Source: Paraburkholderia tuberum STM678 (lineage in GTDB: Bacteria; Pseudomonadota; Gammaproteobacteria; Burkholderiales; Burkholderiaceae). From it: a stretch of DNA of 64,000 bases. The translations under genes were made by a program, and so were the position numbers. The stretch is taken from contig NZ_CADFGP010000010.1 of the NCBI RefSeq assembly GCF_902833905.1, positions 124,001 to 188,000 on the forward strand, written 5' to 3'. Below, in pieces: positions 19,878-28,174 of the stretch (the stretch's first letter is position 1; each line of letters opens with the position of its first letter). The notes under the pieces were generated by a model. The model was given only the letters and a program-made list of their open reading frames with translations. It was not told where the DNA came from and ran no database searches.

Positions 19878-20129
19878 ATGAAACCAATGTCACTGGTGTT
19901 GTGCGGCATTGTGATTTCATCGATGGCCGCGCCCGCAATTGCGCAACAACGCCCGCAAGGGTGGAACTGGCGCCCGGACCGCCAGGCCACGCTGGAAGCG
20001 TGGCAGCAGAGCGAGGCCCATAATCGCGACTTCACGCCGCCGACGCCGCGTGGCGATCTGCGCGGCGATATCGCCAGCAATGTGCGGGCTCGGCCCGATG
20101 CGCCGCGTGAGGATCAGCGGCGGCGTTGA
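19878..20129 (+). CDS. Small exported protein of unknown function
   Basis: An 83-residue protein. Residues 1-22 form a Sec signal peptide ending in the cleavage site APAIA-Q. The mature ~60 residues are polar, rich in Arg, Gln and Pro, with no cysteine and no recognised domain. It stands alone between two gene-poor stretches. I do not recognise the family; the signal peptide and the in-frame coding bias support a real periplasmic protein. Confidence 0.6.
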   Translation: MKPMSLVLCGIVISSMAAPAIAQQRPQGWNWRPDRQATLEAWQQSEAHNRDFTPPTPRGDLRGDIASNVRARPDAPREDQRRR

Positions 20130-20500
20130 TTTGCCAAGTCGTCGCTCGGACGGCGCGTCGCGCGACGCGGTGCCCAGTATCTTGCATTGCGCACTTACGA
20201 TCGGGGAACCACCGGACGCGGCACCAGTCTGACTCAACGCCATTAGCACAGCGTGGCAGTAGTAATTCCGGTATGCCCGTATCTTCGTGATACGGGCTTT
20301 TTTTCGCCCTCGAGGCGTTGATGGCATGAAAGGCGCGCAACGGCAACGACCTGCGCGGATCGCGTCGCCGCCTTGTCGATGGGAAGCCGAGATTCGCCCG
20401 CGGACGCGCACGGCGACCGGTCGACGTCAGCGACGGCCCGCCGAGGGGCGACAGGCCCGGGCGGACAGTGACTCAGTTCAGGTAAGCGATGAACCTGGAG
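20130..20500. other. Gene-free stretch with terminator; possible small-RNA site
   Basis: Apart from the terminator at 20275-20304, which lies 145 bp past the nearest upstream stop, no gene is evident. That distance leaves room for a small RNA or a long 3' UTR. The part from 20305 to 20500 shows nothing recognisable. Confidence 0.35.
20275..20304 (+). terminator. Intrinsic terminator
   Basis: GCCCGTATC, loop TTCGT, GATACGGGC, then seven T. The stem is a perfect 9 bp. Confidence 0.92.
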
Positions 20501-20824
20501 CTAAGATCTGACTTCGGCTGTCGCGGCGGACTGCGGTTCGGCCGCGCCGAGAACATAATCGTTCATGCGTTGCGCTGTCCATGTGAGCAGACGCTCGTCG
20601 TGCTCGAGCCGCGCAAACTCCGCTTTGCCGCGTTCGGTGAGCACCGCGATGTCGACGGGAGCATGAAAGCCTGGCGCCGGTGCGACGGTTCGCTGACGAA
20701 CGGTGTCCATCAGCCCCAGCGCGCGAAGATATTGGAAGACACCCGGCCTTCTGGCCCAGGGAACCTGACGATATTGCGCTCGCCGCAGCGCTTCAAGTAC
20801 CGCTTCGTTGGAATACGTGGTCAT
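20501..20824 (-). CDS. Conserved small protein, possible winged-helix fold
   Basis: A 107-residue protein starting MTTYSNEAVLEALRRAQYRQ. The middle (LRALGLMDTVRQR then VLTERGKAEFARLEHDERLL) reads like the helix and wing of a small winged-helix protein, as in hypothetical regulators. There is no signal peptide or membrane segment. Family not recognised. An A/G-rich AAGAAGTGAG lies immediately before the ATG. It is isolated, with gene-free flanks. Confidence 0.6.
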   Translation of the reverse strand: MTTYSNEAVLEALRRAQYRQVPWARRPGVFQYLRALGLMDTVRQRTVAPAPGFHAPVDIAVLTERGKAEFARLEHDERLLTWTAQRMNDYVLGAAEPQSAATAEVRS

Positions 20825-21020
20825 CTCACTTCTTTCTTAAAGTGCAGCTATGACACATTCATGCCCACGCGTCACTGCGCCACCGGCGACGCGCGTAGCA
20901 CCCGCGCCTGGTCGGAAGCTCGCCGCCTGTCTGACGGCGGATTTCCGCCAGGTGCTGCCTGGTCTCGTTTTCGGAACCCCCGTCAGAACGGCATGTTAGC
21001 GTTCTCTCCATGAACCGACG

Positions 21021-21809
21021 ATGCAACCGCCGCGGCGCGATGGCAGGCCCGTGGATTTGTCCCGAAAGACATACGTTACCCCATTTAAATTGATTCTATT
21101 CACTTTATTAGCGCTTTTTTTTGCAGCAATCGTGCTATGGAAACGTGCGCGCCGGCCGCTCATCTTCTGCATGATCGCGCTGTTCTGGCTGCTCGCGGCC
21201 GGCTGGCTAACCGCGCCACTGCTCGATCTGGCGCAGCCGCAACGACAGAGCGCCACGGCCGCCACCTTCGCGCCACGCACCGCGATCATCCTGCTCGGCG
21301 GCGGCACGGTCTACGACCACGACCATGTGCTGGTGCCACCGCGCGACGTACTCTCGCGCATCGAGGTCAGCGCGCAGAACTACGCGGCCTGCAAGCGCAC
21401 GGCGAGCACGTGCCGGGTGATCGTCAGCGGCGGCAATCCGCAGCGGCATAGCGCGACCGAAGCCGACACCTACCTGCCCTATCTGCTGCGTCAGCAGGTG
21501 GCGCGCTCGGACATCGTGCTCGAGCAAAGCAGCCGCACGACCTATGAGAACGCGCGCAACGTCTCAGTTATTGTCGGTCAATCACATTACGACACGTTGA
21601 TACTCGTCACCTCCGCGTATCAGATGCCGCGTGCGCTGCTCGATTTTCAGCGCTTCGGCGTCGAGCCGCAGCCGCAGATTTCGAGCGCGCGGCGCGCGCG
21701 GATCGGCGTGCTGCCGCGCTTCGCCAATCTCGTGGCCGCGGAGATAGCGTTGCATGAGCTAATCGGCCTCGCGCAATTTCACCTGTATCGCGCGATCGGC
21801 TGGTTCTGA
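21021..21809 (+). CDS. YdcF/ElyC/SanA-like (DUF218) membrane protein
   Basis: A 262-residue protein with two N-terminal membrane helices (about 23-41 and 47-68) and a DUF218 domain. The domain shows AIILLGGGTVYD, CRVIVSGGNPQRHSATEAD, the basic patch SSRTTYENARN and TLILVTSAYQMPRAL. The family is linked to envelope and peptidoglycan-precursor homeostasis (ElyC, SanA) without a settled reaction. The GTG at 21051 is an alternative start. The domain should be periplasmic or membrane-proximal; which side is inference. Confidence 0.85.
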   Translation: MQPPRRDGRPVDLSRKTYVTPFKLILFTLLALFFAAIVLWKRARRPLIFCMIALFWLLAAGWLTAPLLDLAQPQRQSATAATFAPRTAIILLGGGTVYDHDHVLVPPRDVLSRIEVSAQNYAACKRTASTCRVIVSGGNPQRHSATEADTYLPYLLRQQVARSDIVLEQSSRTTYENARNVSVIVGQSHYDTLILVTSAYQMPRALLDFQRFGVEPQPQISSARRARIGVLPRFANLVAAEIALHELIGLAQFHLYRAIGWF

Positions 21810-22008
21810 CGAACGATGTAGGCCGCTGCGCTCTCGCACTCGAGGACGTCGCGGTTTATTCGACCAGCGTCCAGTTATTACAAAACGTAACAAGTGTTGA
21901 GCGCGGTTACAAAGCCATCGGCTAGAGAAGAGTTTGCTCGATAGAATGCATTGTCTTTCCCACTGGACAGGCAATACTCGGGTCCACCACCATTCTACGG
22001 AGGTAACG

Positions 22009-22248
22009 ATGAAGAAAGTGTCCATGGCGATCCTGGTTTCCTTGTGTGCCGCAGCCGGCGCGGCTCACGCGCAGGACAACGGCATCACGACGAGCACCGA
22101 TCCGGCGAAGGCCGCCGACGTCGAGCAGCGTGCGCAAGATTTGCAAAACCGCGAGCAGTCGATGGGAAGCGCACCGGCCGCGCCGGCCAAGCATCACAAG
22201 ATGGCTCCGCATCATCCGAAGAAGGGTGCCGACGCGTCGGGCACCTGA
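22009..22248 (+). CDS. Small His/Lys-rich exported protein
   Basis: A 79-residue protein with a clear signal peptide (MKKVSMAILVSLCAAAGAAHA, cleavage after AHA). The mature part is ~58 residues: a short helical segment DVEQRAQDLQNREQ and a C-terminus with repeated His/Lys (KHHKMAPHHPKK) that could bind metal or acidic polymers; that role is a guess. The ATG at 22009 follows GGAGGT. A terminator lies 43 bp after the stop, so it is a single-gene transcript. Confidence 0.72.
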   Translation: MKKVSMAILVSLCAAAGAAHAQDNGITTSTDPAKAADVEQRAQDLQNREQSMGSAPAAPAKHHKMAPHHPKKGADASGT

Positions 22249-22290
22249 ACGACTTCGCGGATCTCGCCTCGCGGCCTCGTCGTGAAGGTG

Positions 22291-22329
22291 AAAAAGCCGA
22301 AGCTGGCAGCGCCGGTTTCGGCTTTTTTT
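22291..22329 (+). terminator. Intrinsic terminator
   Basis: AAAAAGCCGAA at 22291-22301 pairs with TTCGGCTTTTT at 22317-22327 around a 15-base loop, followed by more T. It ends the 22009 transcript. Confidence 0.88.
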
Positions 22330-22483
22330 ATTTGTGCGACCCGCTCGCTGTTGGCAAGGCACTCCGAGCGCGCACCGGCCCGGCAAGCCGCCGGCGCTCT
22401 GCTCTCTGTATGCTAAAGTCGCGCACCGACCGGCGAGCCGCCGGCATCCCCTAACCCGTGCGCACCCTGGTGCGGAGGACAGC

Positions 22484-22741
22484 ATGAGCAACATCCAGCT
22501 TGATATCGAATGGACCGAAGCAGCATCTCGCAAGATCGAAAAACTGATGCCGCGTGGCGGTCAGGAAGCGTACCTCGCGCTGCCGCCTGTCGAATGCCTG
22601 CCGATGGAAGGCGACGTGCTGTTTCTCGGCCCGGCTGGCAAGCAGGAGCCGTTCATTGTCGCGGAGCGCCAGTATCACCATGACGGCGACGCCGACTGGA
22701 CCATCATCCTGATTCTCGATGTCCCGCAAGCAACCCACTGA
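22484..22741 (+). CDS. Conserved hypothetical protein, 85 residues
   Basis: A soluble acidic protein starting MSNIQLDIEWTEAASRKIEK and ending in a beta-rich segment DADWTIILILDVPQ. The ATG at 22484 is preceded by GCGGAGGA. There is no signal peptide and no cysteine pair. I do not recognise a named family. It is a single gene between a terminator and a pseudogene. Confidence 0.65.
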   Translation: MSNIQLDIEWTEAASRKIEKLMPRGGQEAYLALPPVECLPMEGDVLFLGPAGKQEPFIVAERQYHHDGDADWTIILILDVPQATH

Positions 22742-23451
22742 TCGCTGACGGCGCGCCGGCGGCCTCGGGGCCGCCCCACCTGTCCAGCGTGTCCGCGCGC
22801 CGCTGACGCCGGCGCCCGAATTCAGGCGATCTTCGACACCACGCGAATCTCCGCGTGCTCGATCCAATCCGCGGCCGCCTTCTTACAAGCCTGGATATGC
22901 GCGGATTTCGCATGCGCCGCGAGCGCATCCTGGCTTTCCCACCGCTCGATGAACACGAACCGGCGCGGCTCCTGCACGTCGCGCCAGAATCCGCCCGGCA
23001 GAGCAGTGCCAAGCCCGCCGCCCGAATGGCCGCATCAGCGCCTACAGCGGCACTAGCACGTGAGCACCGTCGGCCTGGAGTTTGGCGGGCGACCACCGGG
23101 CGCCCTGCTACCCTCGGCGTGGTACGGTAACTCATTGCGATTGGGAATCGGTGTCGCGCGTGGCAAGCGCGCGGGACGCTCCGACGCATTACCGCAACGG
23201 ATTGCCGCACGGCCGTAGGCAGTCGTTTTGCAGACAATTTTCGCGCCCATGCGTTTGTGATAACCCGCACATTGCCGCGCGCTGCAAACTGCTAGACTCA
23301 TTTTGACCAATTCGCCGGAGTCCAGCGTGGCTGGCACCGCCCTCCGTGTTCGCGGGACGCATTCGTTTCGTTCCGGCGACGCTCCGGGTGTGCGAGCGCT
23401 ACGCGCCGAATGGGTTTGCGTGCCCCTTCATTCCCTTGCCGCAACGATCCC
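22742..23451. other. Gene-poor region with one pseudogene
   Basis: Apart from the monooxygenase remnant at 22822-23001, no gene is visible up to the EAL-domain gene. The stretch 23002-23451 shows no convincing coding or RNA signal. Confidence 0.4.
22822..23001 (-). pseudogene. Antibiotic-biosynthesis-monooxygenase (ABM/YgiN-like) C-terminal remnant
   Basis: Reading the minus strand in the frame ending at the stop at 22822 gives FWRDVQEPRRFVFIERWESQ, then DALAAHAKSAHIQACKKAAA and EIRVVSKIA. This is the C-terminal half of a small ABM-fold protein (the FVFIERWES motif is diagnostic). Upstream in this frame homology ends at about 23001 and a stop follows at about 23035. There is no start codon or N-terminal half, so it is a decayed gene. 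Confidence 0.75.
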
Positions 23452-24771
23452 ATGTCAGCTTTCATGCCCGCTTCTATGCCATCCGTCAGCGAATTGACCG
23501 TGAGCGGCCTGCTCCCGCACCTGGTCCGCGGCGAGTCGGGCTGGACCGCGACCTGGCGCGCGTTGACATTGCACAGCGTGTTCCAGCCGGTGCTGTCGGT
23601 CACGCATCAGTGCGTGGTCGGCTACGAGGGGCTGTTGCGCGCGTTCGATCCGGTCGGTCTGCCCGTCTCGCCCGAAGTATTGTTCTCCGGCACGCGCTCG
23701 GCCGCCGAAGCGCGCGAACTCGATCGCATCGCGCGCTGCCTGCATGTGGCGAACTTCATGGAGCAAGGCATCAGCACCGGATGGCTGTTTCTGAACACGC
23801 GCCCGCAGGTGTTCGAAACCGGCTGGCCGCAGCGCGCTTTCATCGACGAGTTGTCCGCGCATTTCGGGCTGCCGCAGGAGCGCATCGTGATCGAAGTGCT
23901 CGAGCAGCCCGCCGACGATGAATCCGCCGTCGCCAGCATGCTCGCCGCCTCGCAGCCGCGCGATTTTCTGATCGCGATCGACGACTTCGGCACCGGCTTC
24001 TCGAACTTCGATCGCGTGTGGCGCTTCCGCCCCGACATCGTCAAACTCGACCGTTCGCTCGTCGCGCGCGCGGGCAAGCGCGAGGGCGACGAATCGATGA
24101 TCAGCCATCTGATCGCGATGCTCCATCAGTCGGGCACGCTCGTGCTCGCCGAAGGCGTCGAAACCGATGAAGAGCTGATGATCCTGATGCAGGCCGACGT
24201 CGATTTCGTGCAGGGGTTCTGGTTCGGTCAGCCAAAGAGCAGCGTGCTGGCCGCCTGCACGAAGGTGCCTGAGCTCGTCGCGTCGATCTGGAGCAAGTTC
24301 GCCGAATACGAGCGTGCGAACGCCGGCCACCAGCGGCTCGGGTTCGAGGGCTTCGCGGAAGCGGTGCTGGCCGCCGCCGACACCTACAAGGCGACCGGTG
24401 ACCTCGAACAGGCCGCGCAAAAGGTCTGGCATCTGCCCGAAGCGCGCCGCGTGTTCCTCACCGACGGCCTGGGCGAGCAGACCCAGCCTTCGGTGACGGC
24501 GGCGTCGGTCCCGCCGCCTCCGAAGCGGCTCGCGCCGCTCTATACGGAGACGCGCAGCAACTGGTCGCGTCGCGCGTATTTCCGGCACGCGCTCGCGGCG
24601 CCAGGCCGCGTCGCGATGATGGGGCCGCATTATTCGCTCGCCGATGGTCAGGACTGCTACACCGCGGCGATCGCGTTCGAGCGCGACGGCACGCACGTGC
24701 TGTGCGTCGACTTCGTGCCGGAGGCGTCGCCGCCGGATGTGCGCACCGGCAGACGCGGCGCGAGACGTTAG
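23452..24771 (+). CDS. EAL-domain cyclic-di-GMP phosphodiesterase with C-terminal sensor-like domain
   Basis: A 439-residue protein if started at the ATG at 23452; 23410, 23464 and 23476 are alternatives and none has a strong ribosome-binding site. The EAL domain has EGLLR in place of EALLR, but the other catalytic elements look intact: the Asn of FLNTRP, IEVLEQ, AIDDFGTGFSN, IVKLDRS, LAEGVET and VQGFWFGQP. Residues ~300-430 end in NWSRRAYFRHALAAPGRV, then DCYTAAIAF, resembling the YkuI-type PAS/Cache-like C-terminal domain. Predicted to hydrolyse c-di-GMP in the cytoplasm under ligand control. Confidence 0.87.
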   Translation: MSAFMPASMPSVSELTVSGLLPHLVRGESGWTATWRALTLHSVFQPVLSVTHQCVVGYEGLLRAFDPVGLPVSPEVLFSGTRSAAEARELDRIARCLHVANFMEQGISTGWLFLNTRPQVFETGWPQRAFIDELSAHFGLPQERIVIEVLEQPADDESAVASMLAASQPRDFLIAIDDFGTGFSNFDRVWRFRPDIVKLDRSLVARAGKREGDESMISHLIAMLHQSGTLVLAEGVETDEELMILMQADVDFVQGFWFGQPKSSVLAACTKVPELVASIWSKFAEYERANAGHQRLGFEGFAEAVLAAADTYKATGDLEQAAQKVWHLPEARRVFLTDGLGEQTQPSVTAASVPPPPKRLAPLYTETRSNWSRRAYFRHALAAPGRVAMMGPHYSLADGQDCYTAAIAFERDGTHVLCVDFVPEASPPDVRTGRRGARR

Positions 24772-24783
24772 CGACCCACGCCG

Positions 24784-25188
24784 CTACTCGTGCATGCGGC
24801 CGCGCCCCGACTTGACCTCGCTGCGCCTGGCCTTACTGTCGAGCCGCCGCAGGTTCGACGCGCGGGTCGGCCGCGTCGCGACCCGATGCTTGCGGGTCAC
24901 GCTGACGCTTTCGATCAGTTCATCGAGCCGCGCGAGCGCCGCCGCGCGGTTCATCTCCTGGGTCCGATGCTCCTGCGCCTTGATGATCACGACGCCGTCG
25001 CGCGTGAGCCGGTGGTCGGACAGCGCGAGCAGACGCATCTTCAGCACTTCCGGCAGCGACGAGGCGCGCACGTCGAAACGCAGATGGATCGCGCTCGACA
25101 CCTTGTTGACGTTCTGACCACCCGCCCCCTGCGCGCGCACGGCGGTCAATTCGATTTCGTTGGGCGGGACCGGATAGCGGGATGTCAT
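24784..25188 (-). CDS. arfB: Alternative ribosome-rescue factor / peptidyl-tRNA hydrolase ArfB
   Basis: A 134-residue ArfB (YaeJ/ICT1). It hydrolyses peptidyl-tRNA on ribosomes stalled at mRNA ends. The catalytic loop is [19 protein letters not shown] with GGQ at residues 23-25. The C-terminal tail is strongly basic ([13 protein letters not shown]), as needed to occupy the empty mRNA channel. Length fits the family. It is convergent with the EAL gene, 12 bp apart. Confidence 0.93.
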   Translation of the reverse strand: MTSRYPVPPNEIELTAVRAQGAGGQNVNKVSSAIHLRFDVRASSLPEVLKMRLLALSDHRLTRDGVVIIKAQEHRTQEMNRAAALARLDELIESVSVTRKHRVATRPTRASNLRRLDSKARRSEVKSGRGRMHE

Positions 25189-25377
25189 GGGTGGTCGGGA
25201 AGGAAGATGCGTCAGTGTACAAGCGCTCGACGCGAAATGCCCAAACTCGCGGGAAGGCGGCGGAGCGCCCGGTGCGGCGCCCGGCGGCGCCGGCTCGCGA
25301 ACGCTACGAAAAAAACCATTTGCGTCGGCCCGACCGGTTCATCGATACTGGTTCTTTCGCTTACGGCGTAAATTCAT

Positions 25378-26019
25378 ATGAAAATCCGTCCCGGTTTCGT
25401 GCTCGAACTGGCCGTCAACTTTCTGCTGCCGTGGCTTGCTTACCGGCTCGCGTTGCCGCGGGTCGGCGAGACCGGCGCGCTAATCGCGTCCGCCGTGCCG
25501 CCGCTCGTGTGGAGCGCGATCGAGCTCGCGCGCTTCAGGCGCGTCGATGCGCTCAGCGTGATGGTGGTGGCGGGCATCGTGCTGTCGGTCGCGGCCATGG
25601 CGCTCGGGGGCAGTCCGCGCATGCTGCTGTTGCGCGAGTCGCTGGTGTCCGGCGCGGTCGGCGTCGTGTTCCTGCTGTCACTGCCGATGCGTCGTCCTCT
25701 GATCTTCTACCTCGCGCGCGCGACGGTCGCGCGCGAAATGGAAGGCGGCGCCGCGCATTTCGAGGCGCTATGGCGCGAGCGCCCCGGTCTCGCCACCGCG
25801 ATGCGAACCATGACGCTCGTGTGGGGCATCGGGCTGACCGCCGAAACCGCGCTACGCGCGTGGATGGCGCTGACGTGGCCGATCGAACGCTTCCTCGTCG
25901 TGTCGCCGTTTATCGGCTACGGCATCTACGCGGGACTCGCGCTGTGGACACTGTGGTATCGCAGGACGATGCGCAGCCGCGTCGAGGCCATCGAGCGGGC
26001 GAGCGGGGTTGCCGGTTGA
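25378..26019 (+). CDS. VC0807-like integral membrane protein
   Basis: A 213-residue hydrophobic protein with about six membrane helices. It matches the VC0807 family pattern: ELAVNFLLPWLAYRL at the start, FLLSLPMRRPLIFYLAR in the middle and a helix pair near the C-terminus. The family has no established function. It is divergent from arfB and convergent with recD. Confidence 0.75.
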   Translation: MKIRPGFVLELAVNFLLPWLAYRLALPRVGETGALIASAVPPLVWSAIELARFRRVDALSVMVVAGIVLSVAAMALGGSPRMLLLRESLVSGAVGVVFLLSLPMRRPLIFYLARATVAREMEGGAAHFEALWRERPGLATAMRTMTLVWGIGLTAETALRAWMALTWPIERFLVVSPFIGYGIYAGLALWTLWYRRTMRSRVEAIERASGVAG

Positions 26020-26074
26020 GCGCCGCTCGCACCACAAGTCCGCCACTTCGCTCTTTCTGCCTGCTGCCGCGCGA

Positions 26075-28174
26075 TCAACGCGATGCTTCGGCAATCCGCG
26101 CGGCCAGCCCCGAATCACGCTGCGTCGGCGTCGCGATCGCCTGCGCGAGCACGGCTCGCGCGCCGATCACCTCGACACGTTCGCGCGCGCGAGTAATCGC
26201 CGTATACACGAGCTCACGCGACAACACCCGGCTGAACGCCGACGGCAGCACCAGCACCGCTTGCTCGAACTCCGAACCTTGCGACTTGTGGACCGTCAGC
26301 GCGAACGCGGTGTCGTGCGGCGGCAGCGCGGCCGGCGACACCGCGCGCACACCGCCGTCGCCGGTGCGGAAGTACACGCGCAGCGCGCCGCCCGCGCCCG
26401 GCAGCGCAATGCCGATGTCGCCATTGAACAGACCCAGCGCGTAATCGTTGCGCGTCACCATCACCGGACGTCCGGCAAACCACTGCGCGCCGACCGCGAG
26501 CGTGACGCCCGCGGCGCGGCGCACCTCAGCCGCCATCGCCGCGTTGACCTGATCGACGCCACGAGGTCCGAGCCGCGTCGCACAGAGGATGCGGAAGCGG
26601 TTGAGCGCGTCGAAGAGCGGCACTGGATCGGGCGTATCGACGGCGAGCGCCCTGGCAAGCGCGTCGGCGTACGGCGCGAAGCCCCCGGCAAGTCTTGCGG
26701 TGGTGCGCTCGGCCAGCGTCGTGTGAGCGTCCTCGTGCAGCGCCGCGGCGCAGACCTCGGTCGGGTCGATCTGCAATACGTCGAGCGCCGCGCTCGGTGA
26801 GCCGTTGCGAATCGCGACGGACAAACGGCCGATCGGCGACTCGAGGCCGAACCGGTAGTTGCGCTCGAGCCAGACGACGCAGTCCGCGAGCGGGTTGCGT
26901 TCGATCGCCGATCGCTTATCGCGATCCGCCTGCTCGCCAGTCGCCGATGTCACGCCGTCACCGAACGGATCGCCCGACGCGGGTGGCTCGAAGGTTTGCG
27001 GCGTCTCGGGCGGCGCAAATACATCGTCCAAAGGTGCTTCATCGACTTCACGCAACGCGCGCGGCAAAGCCCGCGCGAGCCGCGCCTCGTCGATGTCGAG
27101 CGCCTGCGCGACCCATTGCAATCCGCGCGCGCTCAACGCCGGCCGCGCGCTGAGTTCGGCGAACACCGCGCCGGCTTCGACCGCGGCGAGCTGGTCCTTG
27201 TCACCGAGCATCACGAGCCGCGTTTGCGGCCCGATCGCGTCGAGCAGATGCGTGGCCATCGCCACGTCGATCATCGACGCCTCGTCGATCACGACCACGT
27301 CATACGGCAACGGATTATCGCGATGATGCCGGAAGCGCCCGCCCGGCCCCGACCCCAGCAAGCGATGCAGCGTGTACGACGTCTGCGGCAAACGCGCGGC
27401 GAGTTCGGGCGGCAGCTCGCCCGCGCGCGCGAGCAACGCTTCCTGCATCCGTTGCGCCGCCTTGCCGGTCGGCGCCGCCAGCGCGATGCGCAAATCGGCC
27501 CGCGCATCGAGCAGACACGCAAGCACGCCGACCACGGTCGTGGTCTTGCCGGTTCCCGGGCCGCCGCTGACGATCGTCAGCCGCCCCGACAGCGCCATCA
27601 CGGCCGCGACGCGTTGCCAGTCGACGTCGTCGTCTCGCGGCGGACCGAAGTAGCGCAGCAGGCGTTCGCGCAAAGCGGCGGGGGCGGTGTCGGCGTCGGC
27701 CTTCGCGGTGCTCGCCTCGCCCGTCGCATGCGCGACCAGGGCGTGGGCCAGGCGCCGCTCGTAGTCGTAGTAGCGCGCGAGATAGAGACGCCCCTGCGCG
27801 TCGATCACGAGCGGGCGCAACGCCGCCGCGCCCGCCGCGCCCGCCGCGTCCGCTGCGCCCTCGCTTGCCATGCCGCTCGCGAGCAGCGCCGCGCGCACTT
27901 CGGCGCTCGACGCGTCGAAGCGGCGCGCGAGCGTCGCGAGCGGCACGCACACGTGCCCTTCGGCGGTCGCGCGGCTCGCGGCGAAGGCGCCGCGCGCGGC
28001 CCACTTCACCACCTCGGTCGATGCGCCACCGCGCCGCGCGAGCATGCCGATACGGCGCGCGAACCCTTCGGCCAGCGCGATGCTGAAATCGGCCGGTGCG
28101 GGCAGGTTGACGCCGATGTCTTCGAGGCCGAGCGGCGCGGCCGCACGCTCGTCAAGCGTGCCGAGCGTGCTCAT
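26075..28174 (-). CDS. recD: RecBCD alpha subunit, 5'-3' helicase
   Basis: A 699-residue RecD. The SF1B helicase core has Walker A GGPGTGKTTTVVG, IDEASMIDVAMATHLLDA and a C-terminal AFALTVHKSQGSEFEQAV followed by VYTAITRARERVEVIG. The ATG at 28174 overlaps the recB stop by ATGA, so I use it although the frame stays open to 28864 on the same strand. An acidic, Pro-rich insertion sits in the middle (about residues 380-430). Together with RecB and RecC it repairs double-strand breaks and degrades linear DNA until Chi. Confidence 0.95.
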   Translation of the reverse strand: MSTLGTLDERAAAPLGLEDIGVNLPAPADFSIALAEGFARRIGMLARRGGASTEVVKWAARGAFAASRATAEGHVCVPLATLARRFDASSAEVRAALLASGMASEGAADAAGAAGAAALRPLVIDAQGRLYLARYYDYERRLAHALVAHATGEASTAKADADTAPAALRERLLRYFGPPRDDDVDWQRVAAVMALSGRLTIVSGGPGTGKTTTVVGVLACLLDARADLRIALAAPTGKAAQRMQEALLARAGELPPELAARLPQTSYTLHRLLGSGPGGRFRHHRDNPLPYDVVVIDEASMIDVAMATHLLDAIGPQTRLVMLGDKDQLAAVEAGAVFAELSARPALSARGLQWVAQALDIDEARLARALPRALREVDEAPLDDVFAPPETPQTFEPPASGDPFGDGVTSATGEQADRDKRSAIERNPLADCVVWLERNYRFGLESPIGRLSVAIRNGSPSAALDVLQIDPTEVCAAALHEDAHTTLAERTTARLAGGFAPYADALARALAVDTPDPVPLFDALNRFRILCATRLGPRGVDQVNAAMAAEVRRAAGVTLAVGAQWFAGRPVMVTRNDYALGLFNGDIGIALPGAGGALRVYFRTGDGGVRAVSPAALPPHDTAFALTVHKSQGSEFEQAVLVLPSAFSRVLSRELVYTAITRARERVEVIGARAVLAQAIATPTQRDSGLAARIAEASR

